In this document: one piece after another, positions 1 to 6,035 of the stretch
How the letters are laid out: each line of letters begins with the position of its first letter
Numbering within the stretch: position 1 is the stretch's first letter
DNA from: Clostridiales bacterium
GTDB taxonomy: Bacteria > Bacillota > Clostridia > Lachnospirales > Lachnospiraceae
Direction of reading: 5' to 3'
Length of the DNA: 6,106 nucleotides
Assembly (NCBI GenBank): GCA_019420405.1
Contig: JAHZHF010000188.1
Location: 1-6,106, forward strand
Position numbers and translations under genes: made by a program
Notes under the pieces: generated by a model
What the model was told of the DNA's origin: nothing
Seen by the model: only the letters and a program-made list of their open reading frames with translations
The model's database searches: none

Positions 1-67
1 ACGTTTGAGAATCGTCCCTGTTTTCGGACGTTTTTCATGCGGGAGTTATTGAACTTTATAGCTGTAC
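1..67 (-). repeat. Left copy (A) of a locus-bracketing repeat, inverted relative to the right copy
   Basis: Positions 41-67 are the reverse complement of 6014-6040 at 26 of 27 bases; the only mismatch is at position 49. Going outward, 16-45 aligns without gaps to the reverse complement of 6036-6065 at 20 of 30, counting the shared GGGAG. With one gap, weak similarity continues to position 1. The left end of the repeat may lie outside the window. On the minus strand the core reads YSYKVQ followed by a TAA stop, matching the frame and position of the S-component C-terminus (YSYKVH, stop) at the right copy. The minus frame is closed again by a TAA at 79-81, so this is not a gene. It may be a relic of a duplicated gene end plus its 3' flank, or one member of a dispersed intergenic repeat family. 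The similarity itself is seen directly; its origin is inferred. Confidence 0.8.
13..35 (+). terminator. Weak rho-independent terminator of an upstream gene
   Basis: CGTCC at 13-17 can pair with GGACG at 26-30 around an 8-nt loop, and five Ts follow immediately at 31-35. The stem is short but GC-rich, and the T run follows directly, as in an intrinsic terminator. It would end a transcript entering from left of the window on the + strand. It lies inside repeat copy A, so the hairpin could instead be part of that element. Confidence 0.4.
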
Positions 68-93
68 TGCTGAAAATGTTAATTTCCACAATA

Positions 94-122
94 ATGATAA
101 TGCAGAACTCAGAGTTTATAAT
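94..122 (+). promoter_or_regulatory. Sigma-A-type promoter for the LRR surface protein gene
   Basis: A perfect -10 hexamer TATAAT at 117-122 is preceded by ATGATA at 94-99 (4 of 6 to TTGACA) with the ideal 17-bp spacer. Transcription would start near 129, leaving an untranslated leader of about 100 nt before the ATG at 228. A poorer alternative is TTGAAC at 49-54 with GAAAAT at 72-77, also 17 bp apart. The promoter sits between repeat copies A and B. Confidence 0.55.
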
Positions 123-150
123 AATCTGGTTAGTATGTACTCGAAAGTAA

Positions 151-181
151 CTGACTGGCAGAAAGTTTTCCGAAAAAAGAG
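151..181 (+). repeat. Partial direct copy (B) of the right-hand repeat flank
   Basis: Positions 151-181 align to 6036-6065 in the same orientation: 25 of 29 aligned bases match, with two small gaps. Shared blocks are CTGGCA, GAAAGTT, CCGAAA and AGAG in the same order. Upstream, GTAC at 137-140 and an AAAG block also have counterparts around 6014-6027, so the copy may begin near 137. It lies in the leader of the LRR gene. Its reverse complement shares TTTTCGGA (21-28) with copy A. Confidence 0.55.
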
Positions 182-196
182 GTCATGCATTTTCGG
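170..196 (+). promoter_or_regulatory. Possible hairpin in the LRR gene leader
   Basis: CCGAAAA at 170-176 can pair with TTTTCGG at 190-196 around a 13-nt loop, about 18 nt upstream of the GGAGG ribosome binding site. There is no T run after it, so it is not a terminator. CCGAAAA could alternatively pair with TTTTCGG at 21-27 in a longer read-through transcript. A 7-bp stem in an AT-rich leader can arise by chance. Confidence 0.25.
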
Positions 197-227
197 GGAC
201 ATTCAGTAAATTTAAGGAGGAATCATC

Positions 228-3185
228 ATGAGAAAGAAATGGCTTGCGTTTGTCATGGCCGGTGCCCTTGCTGTATCCAGTCTGAGTGTGGCAAATGCAG
301 AGGGCCTTGAGCAGCCTGAGGATGCGCAGGAAAATGTATCCGATATGGACGCTGAAAGTCCGTCTGACAGCGAAAATGCGCTGTTATCGGATATGTCTGA
401 GAGCAGTCTTAAGGACAGGCAGTCGGATGAAGAGGAGTTCACACCGGAATCTTCTACAGAAATTATGATTCAGGGAGAGAACGGGGATCAGGAGGAAGTC
501 CCGGAACAAACAGAAGAGACAGCAGGCAGGCCGCTTCAGATTCAGGCGGATACACAGGATGGCGCTGAAGATACGGCGGATGCCGCGGAGGACAGAGTGT
601 ACATCCCGGATGAGACGCTGCGGCAGGCTCTGCAGGGGGAAAATTATAATGTGGACATAGATGAAGACGGCTATGCAAGCCGTGAGGATATGGAAGGGAT
701 TATGAGTTTTGATATCCGCGGCGGGAAAGGGCTTGCGGATCTGACCGGACTGGAAGCGGCAGTCAACCTGAACTGGCTGACGCTGGAAGAATGCGGCATT
801 ACATCGGAGTTTATGGAGAAAAATGCTGATGTTCTGTCAGCGCTGCCGAAATTGTATACACTTTATCTCTGGAATAATGCGATTACGGATATCAGCTTTC
901 TGGAATCCATTCCGCAGGTAAAGGATATTAATTTGATTAATAATGAAATTACAGATTTTACACCTGCGTTTGAGTTCTGTGAGAAATATCCGGATGCGAG
1001 TATCAGTTATGCCGATAATCCGGTCGAAGGGCTGGAGCAGATCTTTGAAAAGAGTTACCTCTCCTCTGACGCACTTCTGGTTGGACAGGAAACATTCTGC
1101 GAGATGAGAGAGTCTGTGCTTCACGGCCAGTATGATTACGGCTTTGACGGTGATGTAACGTTTACATCAGAGAATCCGGAGGTTCTGGAAATATATAATA
1201 CGGAATATTCCTGTTATATGCAGGCCCTGTCGGCAGGAACCGCAGAGGTGACGGCTTCCTTTGGCAGTAAAGAGCTTACCTTCCAGGTGACAGTTCAGGA
1301 TATAGCTCCTGCGGTTGACGATGCGGACAGGCTGTCTCCCGATCAGCTGGCACAGGGAATGTCCGCCCGGTCCATCCTGACAAACGGGCAGATCTGGAAC
1401 TGGGACAGCGCGGATACGCCACAGAAAGTATCTGACGGAAAGAACGTCAAGAGCTATGTGGCGTACTGGGTATACAGAGACAATGATCCGGAGAAGACAG
1501 GAAGGACATTTACAGAAGAATATTTCGGATTGGATGATGCGGGGACATTATGGAACTGGAAGAAATTGTATTCCATCGATGAAGAATACATGGAAACAGA
1601 GATCGCAGAGAACGTCCGCAGTATGGTTCACTATGAAGGAAGAGCAGGACTTTATATCACAGAGTCGGATGAATGCTATATGGCTTATGTGGACGGTACG
1701 GAACTGATCACCCAGTTCGTTTGCGAGAATGCGGAGTATGTGACAGAAAACGGATATGTCGGATTAAAGGACGGTACGGGACTGATTATTTCACTGGATG
1801 ATGACAACAGAGTTCTGACAGAACCGGTAGAATTCCAGCCGGTTGATGTGGGTTATTACTCAGAATATAACCCGGATCTCGGATACAGTGAAGGAACCGA
1901 ATACATGCTGGATTCGAACGGTACGCTCTGGAGCAGGGCGGACGGATCTGATGACGCCTGGGAGAAAACGGCGGAAGAAGTCAGCAGCATTGAATCAAGC
2001 GGATATTTGAAAGACAGTACTTACTATCCGTTCAGTACATCTGCAGAAAAGATTGAAAATATAGAGCAATTTATTGCCGGTACTATGTACGCTCCAGCCA
2101 GATATATCAGGACAGACGGCGTGCTCTGCGCGATTGACGGCACGGAAATCCTGGAGAATACGGTAAAAGTTGAATCAACGTATGCCATGAACAGCGAAGG
2201 TGATTTGTATTATATAAATAGTGATTACGAACCTGTACTTGTGATGCATTCTGTTACAGGGGCTGCCAGAGACAGTTACGATCAGATTGTAGTACAGAGG
2301 GAGGACGGAAGCATCTGGAGATGTGAATTAACGAACGGAGCCCTCCCGGAACTTCTTACAACCATCGATGGCATCACAGAGCTGGTAACCCGGACTGATG
2401 AAGAGACGGGCATTTCTGTTGAAGGCGTAGAATCCAGTCTCGTGCTGAATGTGGACCCGGTTACGGATGAGAGCACGCTCACGGAACTGACCGGTAAAGT
2501 GACGGCGCTGATCGATGAGACATACGAAGTAAGCGGCATGAAAGTGTACGATATTACTCTGACCAGAAACGGAGAAGAGGTTGATCCGGCGAATCCGGTG
2601 ACAGTGTCCATTCCGGTTCCGGAGGAGTTCGGAACAGAGCTGTCGGTATATCATCAGAAGGATGACGGCAGTCTGGAGACGATCAACAGTACGGTTAGTG
2701 AAGGGGGAACATATGTGAACTTCCTTGCGGAACATTTCAGCCCCTATCTTCTTGTTGATCTGACAGAGAAGGCGGATGACCCGACGCCGGAGGATCCGGA
2801 TGAACCGGGAACGACACCTGAGGATCCGGCAGACCCGGACGAACCGGGAACGACACCTGAGGATCCGGCAGACCCGGACGAACCGGGAACGACACCTGAT
2901 AATCCGGCAGATCCGGATGAACCGGGAGCAGGGGATGGACAGAACGGGACAGATACGGAAGACCCATCAGCTTCTGAGGATTCTGGAAGTAAAGCTCCGG
3001 ATGCCGGATCAGAAGATCAGAATCAGGGAGGAGCTGATCAGGAGACGGTGCAGTCACAAGGACGGGCAGTTCAGACAGGGGACGGTATGTCCGCGATGAA
3101 CGCTGCAGGATATCTTGTATTTATGATGTCGGCAATTGTGGCATTCTTTGCGGCAATTATAGCAGGAAAGAAGCTGAGAAAATAA
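228..3185 (+). CDS. Secreted, C-terminally anchored LRR / Ig-like / RCC1-like surface protein
   Basis: A 985-residue predicted exported surface protein of unknown ligand. The ATG follows AAGGAGG (214-220) with a 7-nt spacer. Residues 1-24 form a signal peptide (basic MRKK, hydrophobic core, cleavage after ANA). Residues 25-121 are a low-complexity acidic linker. Residues 124-131 carry the IPD..L leader seen before many Firmicute leucine-rich repeats, followed by a Ca-loop-like segment at 143-154 (D143, D145, D147, G148, D154; EF-hand/dockerin spacing). Internalin-like LRRs span about 161-265, and a BIG2-like Ig fold about 281-358. From about 380 to 700 degenerate blades recur (NGQIWNW at 386-392, AGTLWNW at 438-444, NGTLWS at 564-569, DGSIW at 693-697), resembling RCC1/propeller repeats. 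A beta domain common in Lachnospiraceae surface proteins covers about 755-845. A Pro/Asp/Glu stalk (859-897), QTGD (949-952), a membrane segment (959-979) and the tail KKLRK complete it. QTGD resembles the end of an LPxTG sorting signal but lacks Leu-Pro, so sortase attachment is uncertain. Adhesin or ligand-capture roles are inferred. Confidence 0.88.
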   Translation: MRKKWLAFVMAGALAVSSLSVANAEGLEQPEDAQENVSDMDAESPSDSENALLSDMSESSLKDRQSDEEEFTPESSTEIMIQGENGDQEEVPEQTEETAGRPLQIQADTQDGAEDTADAAEDRVYIPDETLRQALQGENYNVDIDEDGYASREDMEGIMSFDIRGGKGLADLTGLEAAVNLNWLTLEECGITSEFMEKNADVLSALPKLYTLYLWNNAITDISFLESIPQVKDINLINNEITDFTPAFEFCEKYPDASISYADNPVEGLEQIFEKSYLSSDALLVGQETFCEMRESVLHGQYDYGFDGDVTFTSENPEVLEIYNTEYSCYMQALSAGTAEVTASFGSKELTFQVTVQDIAPAVDDADRLSPDQLAQGMSARSILTNGQIWNWDSADTPQKVSDGKNVKSYVAYWVYRDNDPEKTGRTFTEEYFGLDDAGTLWNWKKLYSIDEEYMETEIAENVRSMVHYEGRAGLYITESDECYMAYVDGTELITQFVCENAEYVTENGYVGLKDGTGLIISLDDDNRVLTEPVEFQPVDVGYYSEYNPDLGYSEGTEYMLDSNGTLWSRADGSDDAWEKTAEEVSSIESSGYLKDSTYYPFSTSAEKIENIEQFIAGTMYAPARYIRTDGVLCAIDGTEILENTVKVESTYAMNSEGDLYYINSDYEPVLVMHSVTGAARDSYDQIVVQREDGSIWRCELTNGALPELLTTIDGITELVTRTDEETGISVEGVESSLVLNVDPVTDESTLTELTGKVTALIDETYEVSGMKVYDITLTRNGEEVDPANPVTVSIPVPEEFGTELSVYHQKDDGSLETINSTVSEGGTYVNFLAEHFSPYLLVDLTEKADDPTPEDPDEPGTTPEDPADPDEPGTTPEDPADPDEPGTTPDNPADPDEPGAGDGQNGTDTEDPSASEDSGSKAPDAGSEDQNQGGADQETVQSQGRAVQTGDGMSAMNAAGYLVFMMSAIVAFFAAIIAGKKLRK
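2802..2918 (+). repeat. Three 39-bp in-frame tandem repeats (13-residue stalk unit)
   Basis: Units lie at 2802-2840, 2841-2879 and 2880-2918. The first two are identical; the third differs at four bases. Each encodes EPGTTPEDPADPD or a near copy (third unit EPGTTPDNPADPD). A partial unit precedes them at 2781-2801 and another begins at 2919. Because 39 is divisible by 3, copy-number change would alter stalk length without shifting the frame. The repeat lies between the last beta domain and the membrane anchor, where wall-spanning spacers normally sit. Confidence 0.93.
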
Positions 3186-3260
3186 ATACTATCGGTTGTG
3201 CCGTTCTGACGTGTATCCTGAATACGGCGTTGGACTCAAGCAGCCGGGAGGAAAGAAGGC

Positions 3261-3301
3261 GCGGCCTTGATGCCTTACAATTGGTAAGGTTTCAAGGCTG
3301 C
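3261..3301 (+). terminator. Long intergenic hairpin, possible terminator or attenuator
   Basis: The outer stem pairs 3261-3270 with 3292-3301 (GCGGCCTTGA with TCAAGGCTGC, one G-T wobble). The inner stem pairs CCTTAC (3273-3278) with GTAAGG (3284-3289) around a 5-nt loop. A two-base internal junction with one T-T mismatch separates them, so the stem is about 17 pairs in all. What follows is CTTCGTATTC after the stem's last base pairs, not a clean T run, so intrinsic termination may be partial. It could instead reduce read-through between genes or protect an upstream 3' end. Confidence 0.5.
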
Positions 3302-3348
3302 TTCGTATTCGGAGGTTAATTATACATTTAATGCGTGATAGCACATCG

Positions 3349-3353
3349 GGAGG
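3349..3353 (+). promoter_or_regulatory. Ribosome binding site that sets the Wzy-like start
   Basis: GGAGG at 3349-3353 lies 5 nt before the ATG at 3359. The frame is open further upstream to a GTG at 3335, but a start there would place this site inside the coding region, and no purine-rich motif lies at the right distance before 3335 (the GGAGG at 3311-3315 is 19 nt away). The ATG is therefore preferred. Confidence 0.7.
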
Positions 3354-3358
3354 GATAT

Positions 3359-5020
3359 ATGACAAAGAGATGCGAGATCTTTCCGCTGAAGTTTCTGTTG
3401 ATTATGACCGCAGTCCTTTTCGGCGGTTTTTACGAATTTGTAAGCTGTATAGTGTCGGCTGTTTTGGGAGCGTATCTCCTGTATATTCTTTATAAAAAAA
3501 AGAAACTGCGGCTGTACTGGAACGGCCCTCTGATTCTGTCGGCAGTGACTGCGGCGGGATATGCGGTGTCCGTGATAACGGCTGTTGACAGAGGCATGGC
3601 ACTGATCGGCGTTATAAAGTTCCTGCCGCTCGTCCTTTTTGCACTGGCTTATATGCAGCTCTCAGAGGAAGAACGTGATGAGCTCCTTTTTACTGTGCCT
3701 CTTTCCGGTGCGTTGATTATGGGGATGTCTCTTCTTCTCTGCTGGATTCCGGCTGTGAGGGAACATCTTTTCATGGCGGGAAGACTGGGAGGGACGTTCC
3801 AGTATTCCAATACAATGGCTCTGTATCTGCTCACGGGAGTGATCCTGATTCAGGGAAGGAAAACGGCGCAAATAAAACACCTGCTCCTGTCCGGTCTTTT
3901 GATCCTGGGTATTTTCCTGACAGGAAGCCGTTCGGTATTTATTCTGACTGCCGCTGTCCTGACAGTGTCTGCCTGGCGGCGCAGGGAATGGCGGGTTTTT
4001 AACATGTCGATTCTCACTGCGGCAGTGGCGGCCGGCGTGATTTATTCCTATATAACCGGAGATTATCAGAATCTGGGACGTTTTCTGACGATTTCGCTGA
4101 AAAACAGTACATTTATCGGAAGATTTCTTTACTGGCAGGACGCCCTTCCTCTTGTGGCGGCACACCCGTTCGGCCTTGGATATATGGGATATTTTTATTT
4201 GCAGGGAACCATACAGACCGGAGTGTATACAACGGTATTTGTCCACAATGATTTACTCCAGATTTTCCTTGATACCGGCTGGATTCCCGGACTTGTCTTT
4301 GCTGCGGTATTTCTGAAAAGCATGTTTTCAAACCGGCTGGATCATACGAGGAAAGCGGTGCTGGCAGTGATTGGCGTTCACTGTCTTTTAGATTTTGACA
4401 TGCAGTTCTTAAGTATCGGAGTCCTGTTTCTGATGGCTTTGGACAGCCGGAAGAAAGAAAATGCCCTGCTTTTGAAGAAAGGAGCCTGTACCGGAATTGT
4501 GGCGGCCATGCTGGCGTCTCTTTATTTTCTGATACCGCTTGCCGCATCTTATACAGGAAATTACGAACTGGCAAGAATGGTTTACCCCTGTTATACGGAG
4601 GCAAATACGGCTCTTCTTAAGAATGCGGAAACAAGAGAGGAGGGAGAAAAACTGGCAGATGCGATCCTCAAGACGAATCAGAATGTGGCTCTTGCCTGCG
4701 ACGCGAAAGCTCTTTCCAGCGCAATGGACGAAGATTTTGAACAGATGATCATCTGGAAGGAGCGGGCGGTTGAGAATAATCCGTATGCCCTCTATGAGTA
4801 TGTGGATTACGTCTCACTTCTAAGCCGGGCTGTGGACTGGAGCAGACTGAGGAACGACCGGAAAATGGCGGCGTACTATGAGAAATGTATGCGGGAGATT
4901 CCGCAAAGGCTGGAGGCTCTTAAAGAGAGGACCAGCCCGCTCGGATGGAAGATCCGGGATCTGCCGGAGACAGAACTGCCGCAGGAAATAACGGAGTATA
5001 TAAATTCTCTGGGGGAATAG
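3359..5020 (+). CDS. O-antigen ligase / Wzy polymerase superfamily membrane protein
   Basis: A 553-residue polytopic membrane protein with about 11-12 hydrophobic segments up to residue 405. Family hallmarks are visible in order: a G.F.Y.N motif at 145-151, TGSRS at 188-192, then a large outward-facing loop with GR...W (254-259), P.G.G (270-274) and VHNDLLQ with His296 (295-301). This order (TGSR, GR..W, HP.G.G, H.N) fits the Wzy_C superfamily, which includes O-antigen ligases (WaaL), polymerases (Wzy) and protein O-oligosaccharyltransferases (PglL). All use undecaprenyl-linked glycans outside the cytoplasmic membrane. After a last membrane helix (about 385-405), residues 406-553 form a charged helical region, probably TPR-like and extracytoplasmic. 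No glycosyltransferase, flippase or sugar-nucleotide gene is in the window, so the glycan and acceptor are unknown. Transfer to a wall polymer, polymerisation, or glycosylation of the adjacent surface protein are all possible. Confidence 0.82.
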   Translation: MTKRCEIFPLKFLLIMTAVLFGGFYEFVSCIVSAVLGAYLLYILYKKKKLRLYWNGPLILSAVTAAGYAVSVITAVDRGMALIGVIKFLPLVLFALAYMQLSEEERDELLFTVPLSGALIMGMSLLLCWIPAVREHLFMAGRLGGTFQYSNTMALYLLTGVILIQGRKTAQIKHLLLSGLLILGIFLTGSRSVFILTAAVLTVSAWRRREWRVFNMSILTAAVAAGVIYSYITGDYQNLGRFLTISLKNSTFIGRFLYWQDALPLVAAHPFGLGYMGYFYLQGTIQTGVYTTVFVHNDLLQIFLDTGWIPGLVFAAVFLKSMFSNRLDHTRKAVLAVIGVHCLLDFDMQFLSIGVLFLMALDSRKKENALLLKKGACTGIVAAMLASLYFLIPLAASYTGNYELARMVYPCYTEANTALLKNAETREEGEKLADAILKTNQNVALACDAKALSSAMDEDFEQMIIWKERAVENNPYALYEYVDYVSLLSRAVDWSRLRNDRKMAAYYEKCMREIPQRLEALKERTSPLGWKIRDLPETELPQEITEYINSLGE

Positions 5021-5024
5021 CCGC

Positions 5025-5053
5025 TTGTGTTTTGTTTCTATCTGTGCTATAAA
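5025..5053 (+). promoter_or_regulatory. Candidate extended -10 promoter for the DUF4430/ECF pair
   Basis: TATAAA at 5048-5053 (5 of 6 to consensus) is preceded by TG at 5045-5046, giving an extended -10 TGCTATAAA. TTGTGT at 5025-5030 sits exactly 17 bp upstream as a weak -35 (3 of 6). Transcription would start near 5060, about 15 nt before the ribosome binding site. This would let the transporter pair be expressed independently of the Wzy-like gene, although read-through is also possible because no terminator was found between them. Confidence 0.45.
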
Positions 5054-5074
5054 GGAATACAGTTTAATGTGATC

Positions 5075-5080
5075 AGGAGA
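5075..5080 (+). promoter_or_regulatory. Ribosome binding site pointing to a TTG start
   Basis: AGGAGA at 5075-5080 is followed by a 6-nt spacer and TTG at 5087-5089. The frame extends upstream to GTG codons at 5069 and 5027, but neither has a purine-rich site before it. Starting at TTG gives MKKNTKK, a normal positively charged N-terminus directly before the membrane helix. Confidence 0.75.
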
Positions 5081-5086
5081 AAGAAA

Positions 5087-5509
5087 TTGAAGAAGAACAC
5101 AAAGAAAATCTGGCTGGGGATAATCGTGCTTGTATTCGTCGCTGTAATTTTCGGAGCGGTTTATATGATTGCCGGGCCGAAAGCGCAAAAAGGAAGTAAA
5201 ATCTATACATTGGAGGTTGTGGATGATCAGGGAGGCACCAAGGAGTATAAGGGTACGACAGATACAAAGTATCTGAGAGAACTTATGGATGAGCTGGCAG
5301 AAGAGGGGGATTTTTCTTATGAAGGAACAGAGGGAGACTATGGACTTTATATCGATTCCGTGAATGGGCTTGCCGCAGATTATAATACTGATGGCGCGTA
5401 CTGGTCTGTCTATGTAAATGGCGAATACGGGCAGTACAGTGCGGATCTTCAGCCGGTTGCAGATGGGGATGAGTTTCGTCTTGCCTATGAGAAAAGTGCG
5501 GGAGAATAG
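5087..5509 (+). CDS. Membrane-anchored DUF4430 (transcobalamin C-terminal-like) protein
   Basis: A 140-residue protein starting at TTG. Residues 2-7 are basic (KKNTKK), and residues 8-29 are one hydrophobic helix, either an uncleaved anchor or a signal peptide. No lipobox cysteine is present. The outward domain (about 38-136) has the DUF4430 pattern: a first strand (YTLEVVD, 40-46), a helix with leucines (62-71), a G.Y...I.S.NG segment (86-94), then YWSVYVNGEY (105-114), a short S.ADLQ turn (118-122), and DGDEF.LAYE (126-135). DUF4430 is related to the C-terminal domain of cobalamin carriers such as intrinsic factor and transcobalamin, but many bacterial members are uncharacterised. The neighbouring S component, 4 nt downstream, suggests that it presents a ligand to an ECF transporter at the outer face of the membrane. 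A corrinoid substrate is only a guess. Confidence 0.8.
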   Translation: MKKNTKKIWLGIIVLVFVAVIFGAVYMIAGPKAQKGSKIYTLEVVDDQGGTKEYKGTTDTKYLRELMDELAEEGDFSYEGTEGDYGLYIDSVNGLAADYNTDGAYWSVYVNGEYGQYSADLQPVADGDEFRLAYEKSAGE

Positions 5510-5513
5510 GCAG

Positions 5514-6035
5514 ATGAAAGGAAAAGTAAAATGGCGTGCGCGCGATATTGCAGTGATCGGGATGATGACTGCTACGCTTGAGGCCGCCAAGACAGCGCTT
5601 GCCGTTCTTCCCAATATCGAACTTGTATCGTTTCTGCTTATCGTATATGCAGCGGTGTTTGGAAAGAAAACATTTGCAGCTGCGTTTGCATTTACTGGTG
5701 TGGAGTGTCTGGTTTGGGGCATGGGACTGTGGGTGATAAATTACCTCTATATCTGGCCTGTTTTGGTAGCTGTAATCCTGGCGTCTGCACAAAAAGGAGG
5801 TTTAAATCCCATTTCCTGCGCTGTGATAAGCGGCGGGTTCGGGCTGGGATTCGGGGCGCTGTGCGCGATTCCATATCTTTTTATTGGTGGTCCGGCGATG
5901 ATGGTGTCCTGGTGGATTGCGGGAATCCCATATGACTTGATACATGGAATAAGCAATTTCTTCCTCTGTCTGGTACTGTTTCGTCCGGTATACAGTGTAC
6001 TAAAGAAAGCAGCGTACAGCTATAAAGTTCACTAA
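5514..6035 (+). CDS. ECF transporter S component (substrate unknown)
   Basis: A 173-residue, highly hydrophobic protein of the usual S-component length (about 170-200). The ATG lies 4 nt after the DUF4430 stop, and GGGAG at 5500-5504, inside the preceding gene, serves as ribosome binding site, so translation is probably coupled. About six membrane segments are visible. The first helix begins after RARDIAVIG (8-16) and carries AxxxA spacing (A20-A24, A24-A28), the feature known in S components for docking to the EcfT scaffold. Near the C-terminus AGIPYDLIHGISNFF (136-150) matches the G.P.D..H...N pattern common to vitamin-type S components. No EcfA, EcfA' or EcfT gene is present, consistent with a group II system using a shared energising module. 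Candidate substrates are vitamins or their precursors. The final codons and stop lie within repeat copy C. Confidence 0.85.
   Translation: MKGKVKWRARDIAVIGMMTATLEAAKTALAVLPNIELVSFLLIVYAAVFGKKTFAAAFAFTGVECLVWGMGLWVINYLYIWPVLVAVILASAQKGGLNPISCAVISGGFGLGFGALCAIPYLFIGGPAMMVSWWIAGIPYDLIHGISNFFLCLVLFRPVYSVLKKAAYSYKVH

Larger units (their letters stand above)
3186..3358 (+). other. 173-nt spacer between LRR gene and Wzy-like gene
   Basis: No gene is supported here. The first half (3186-3260) shows only minor potential stems, such as GCCGT with ACGGC. The second half holds the strong hairpin at 3261-3301, then an AT-rich stretch (3317-3332) containing TATACA at 3321-3326 with no convincing -35, then the ribosome binding site of the next gene. 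It was checked by eye for a cobalamin riboswitch; no B12-box-like sequence was seen. Confidence 0.5.

Noticed and set aside
2776..3099. Alternate + frame through the 39-bp repeats (RIRQTRTNRERHL-type repeats)
   Set aside because: It is an out-of-frame reading of the tandem repeat within the large surface protein, without its own ribosome binding site.
3267..3287. Tiny leader peptide MMPYNW inside the intergenic hairpin
   Set aside because: The only purine-rich site (around 3247-3251) is too far upstream of the start, and six codons carry no recognisable attenuation logic.
3186..3358. Cobalamin or other vitamin riboswitch
   Set aside because: No B12-box-like sequence or other familiar riboswitch core was seen here, nor in the 66-nt spacer before the DUF4430 gene, which is too short for a cobalamin riboswitch.
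3662..4604. Minus-strand open frames of 194 and 163 codons opposite the Wzy-like gene
   Set aside because: They are rich in Arg, Gln, His and Pro, typical of antisense translation of a hydrophobic gene, with no recognisable domain.
5027..5086. GTG starts at 5027 or 5069 for the DUF4430 protein
   Set aside because: Neither has a ribosome binding site, and the TTG at 5087 has AGGAGA at ideal spacing. The 5027 start would also overlap the candidate promoter and add an atypical Cys/Tyr-rich N-terminus.
4820..5722. 300-codon open frame on the minus strand
   Set aside because: It lies antisense across the Wzy-like 3' end, the whole DUF4430 gene and the start of the S-component gene, all of which have recognisable products and ribosome binding sites. 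Its translation shows no domain, so it is a shadow frame.
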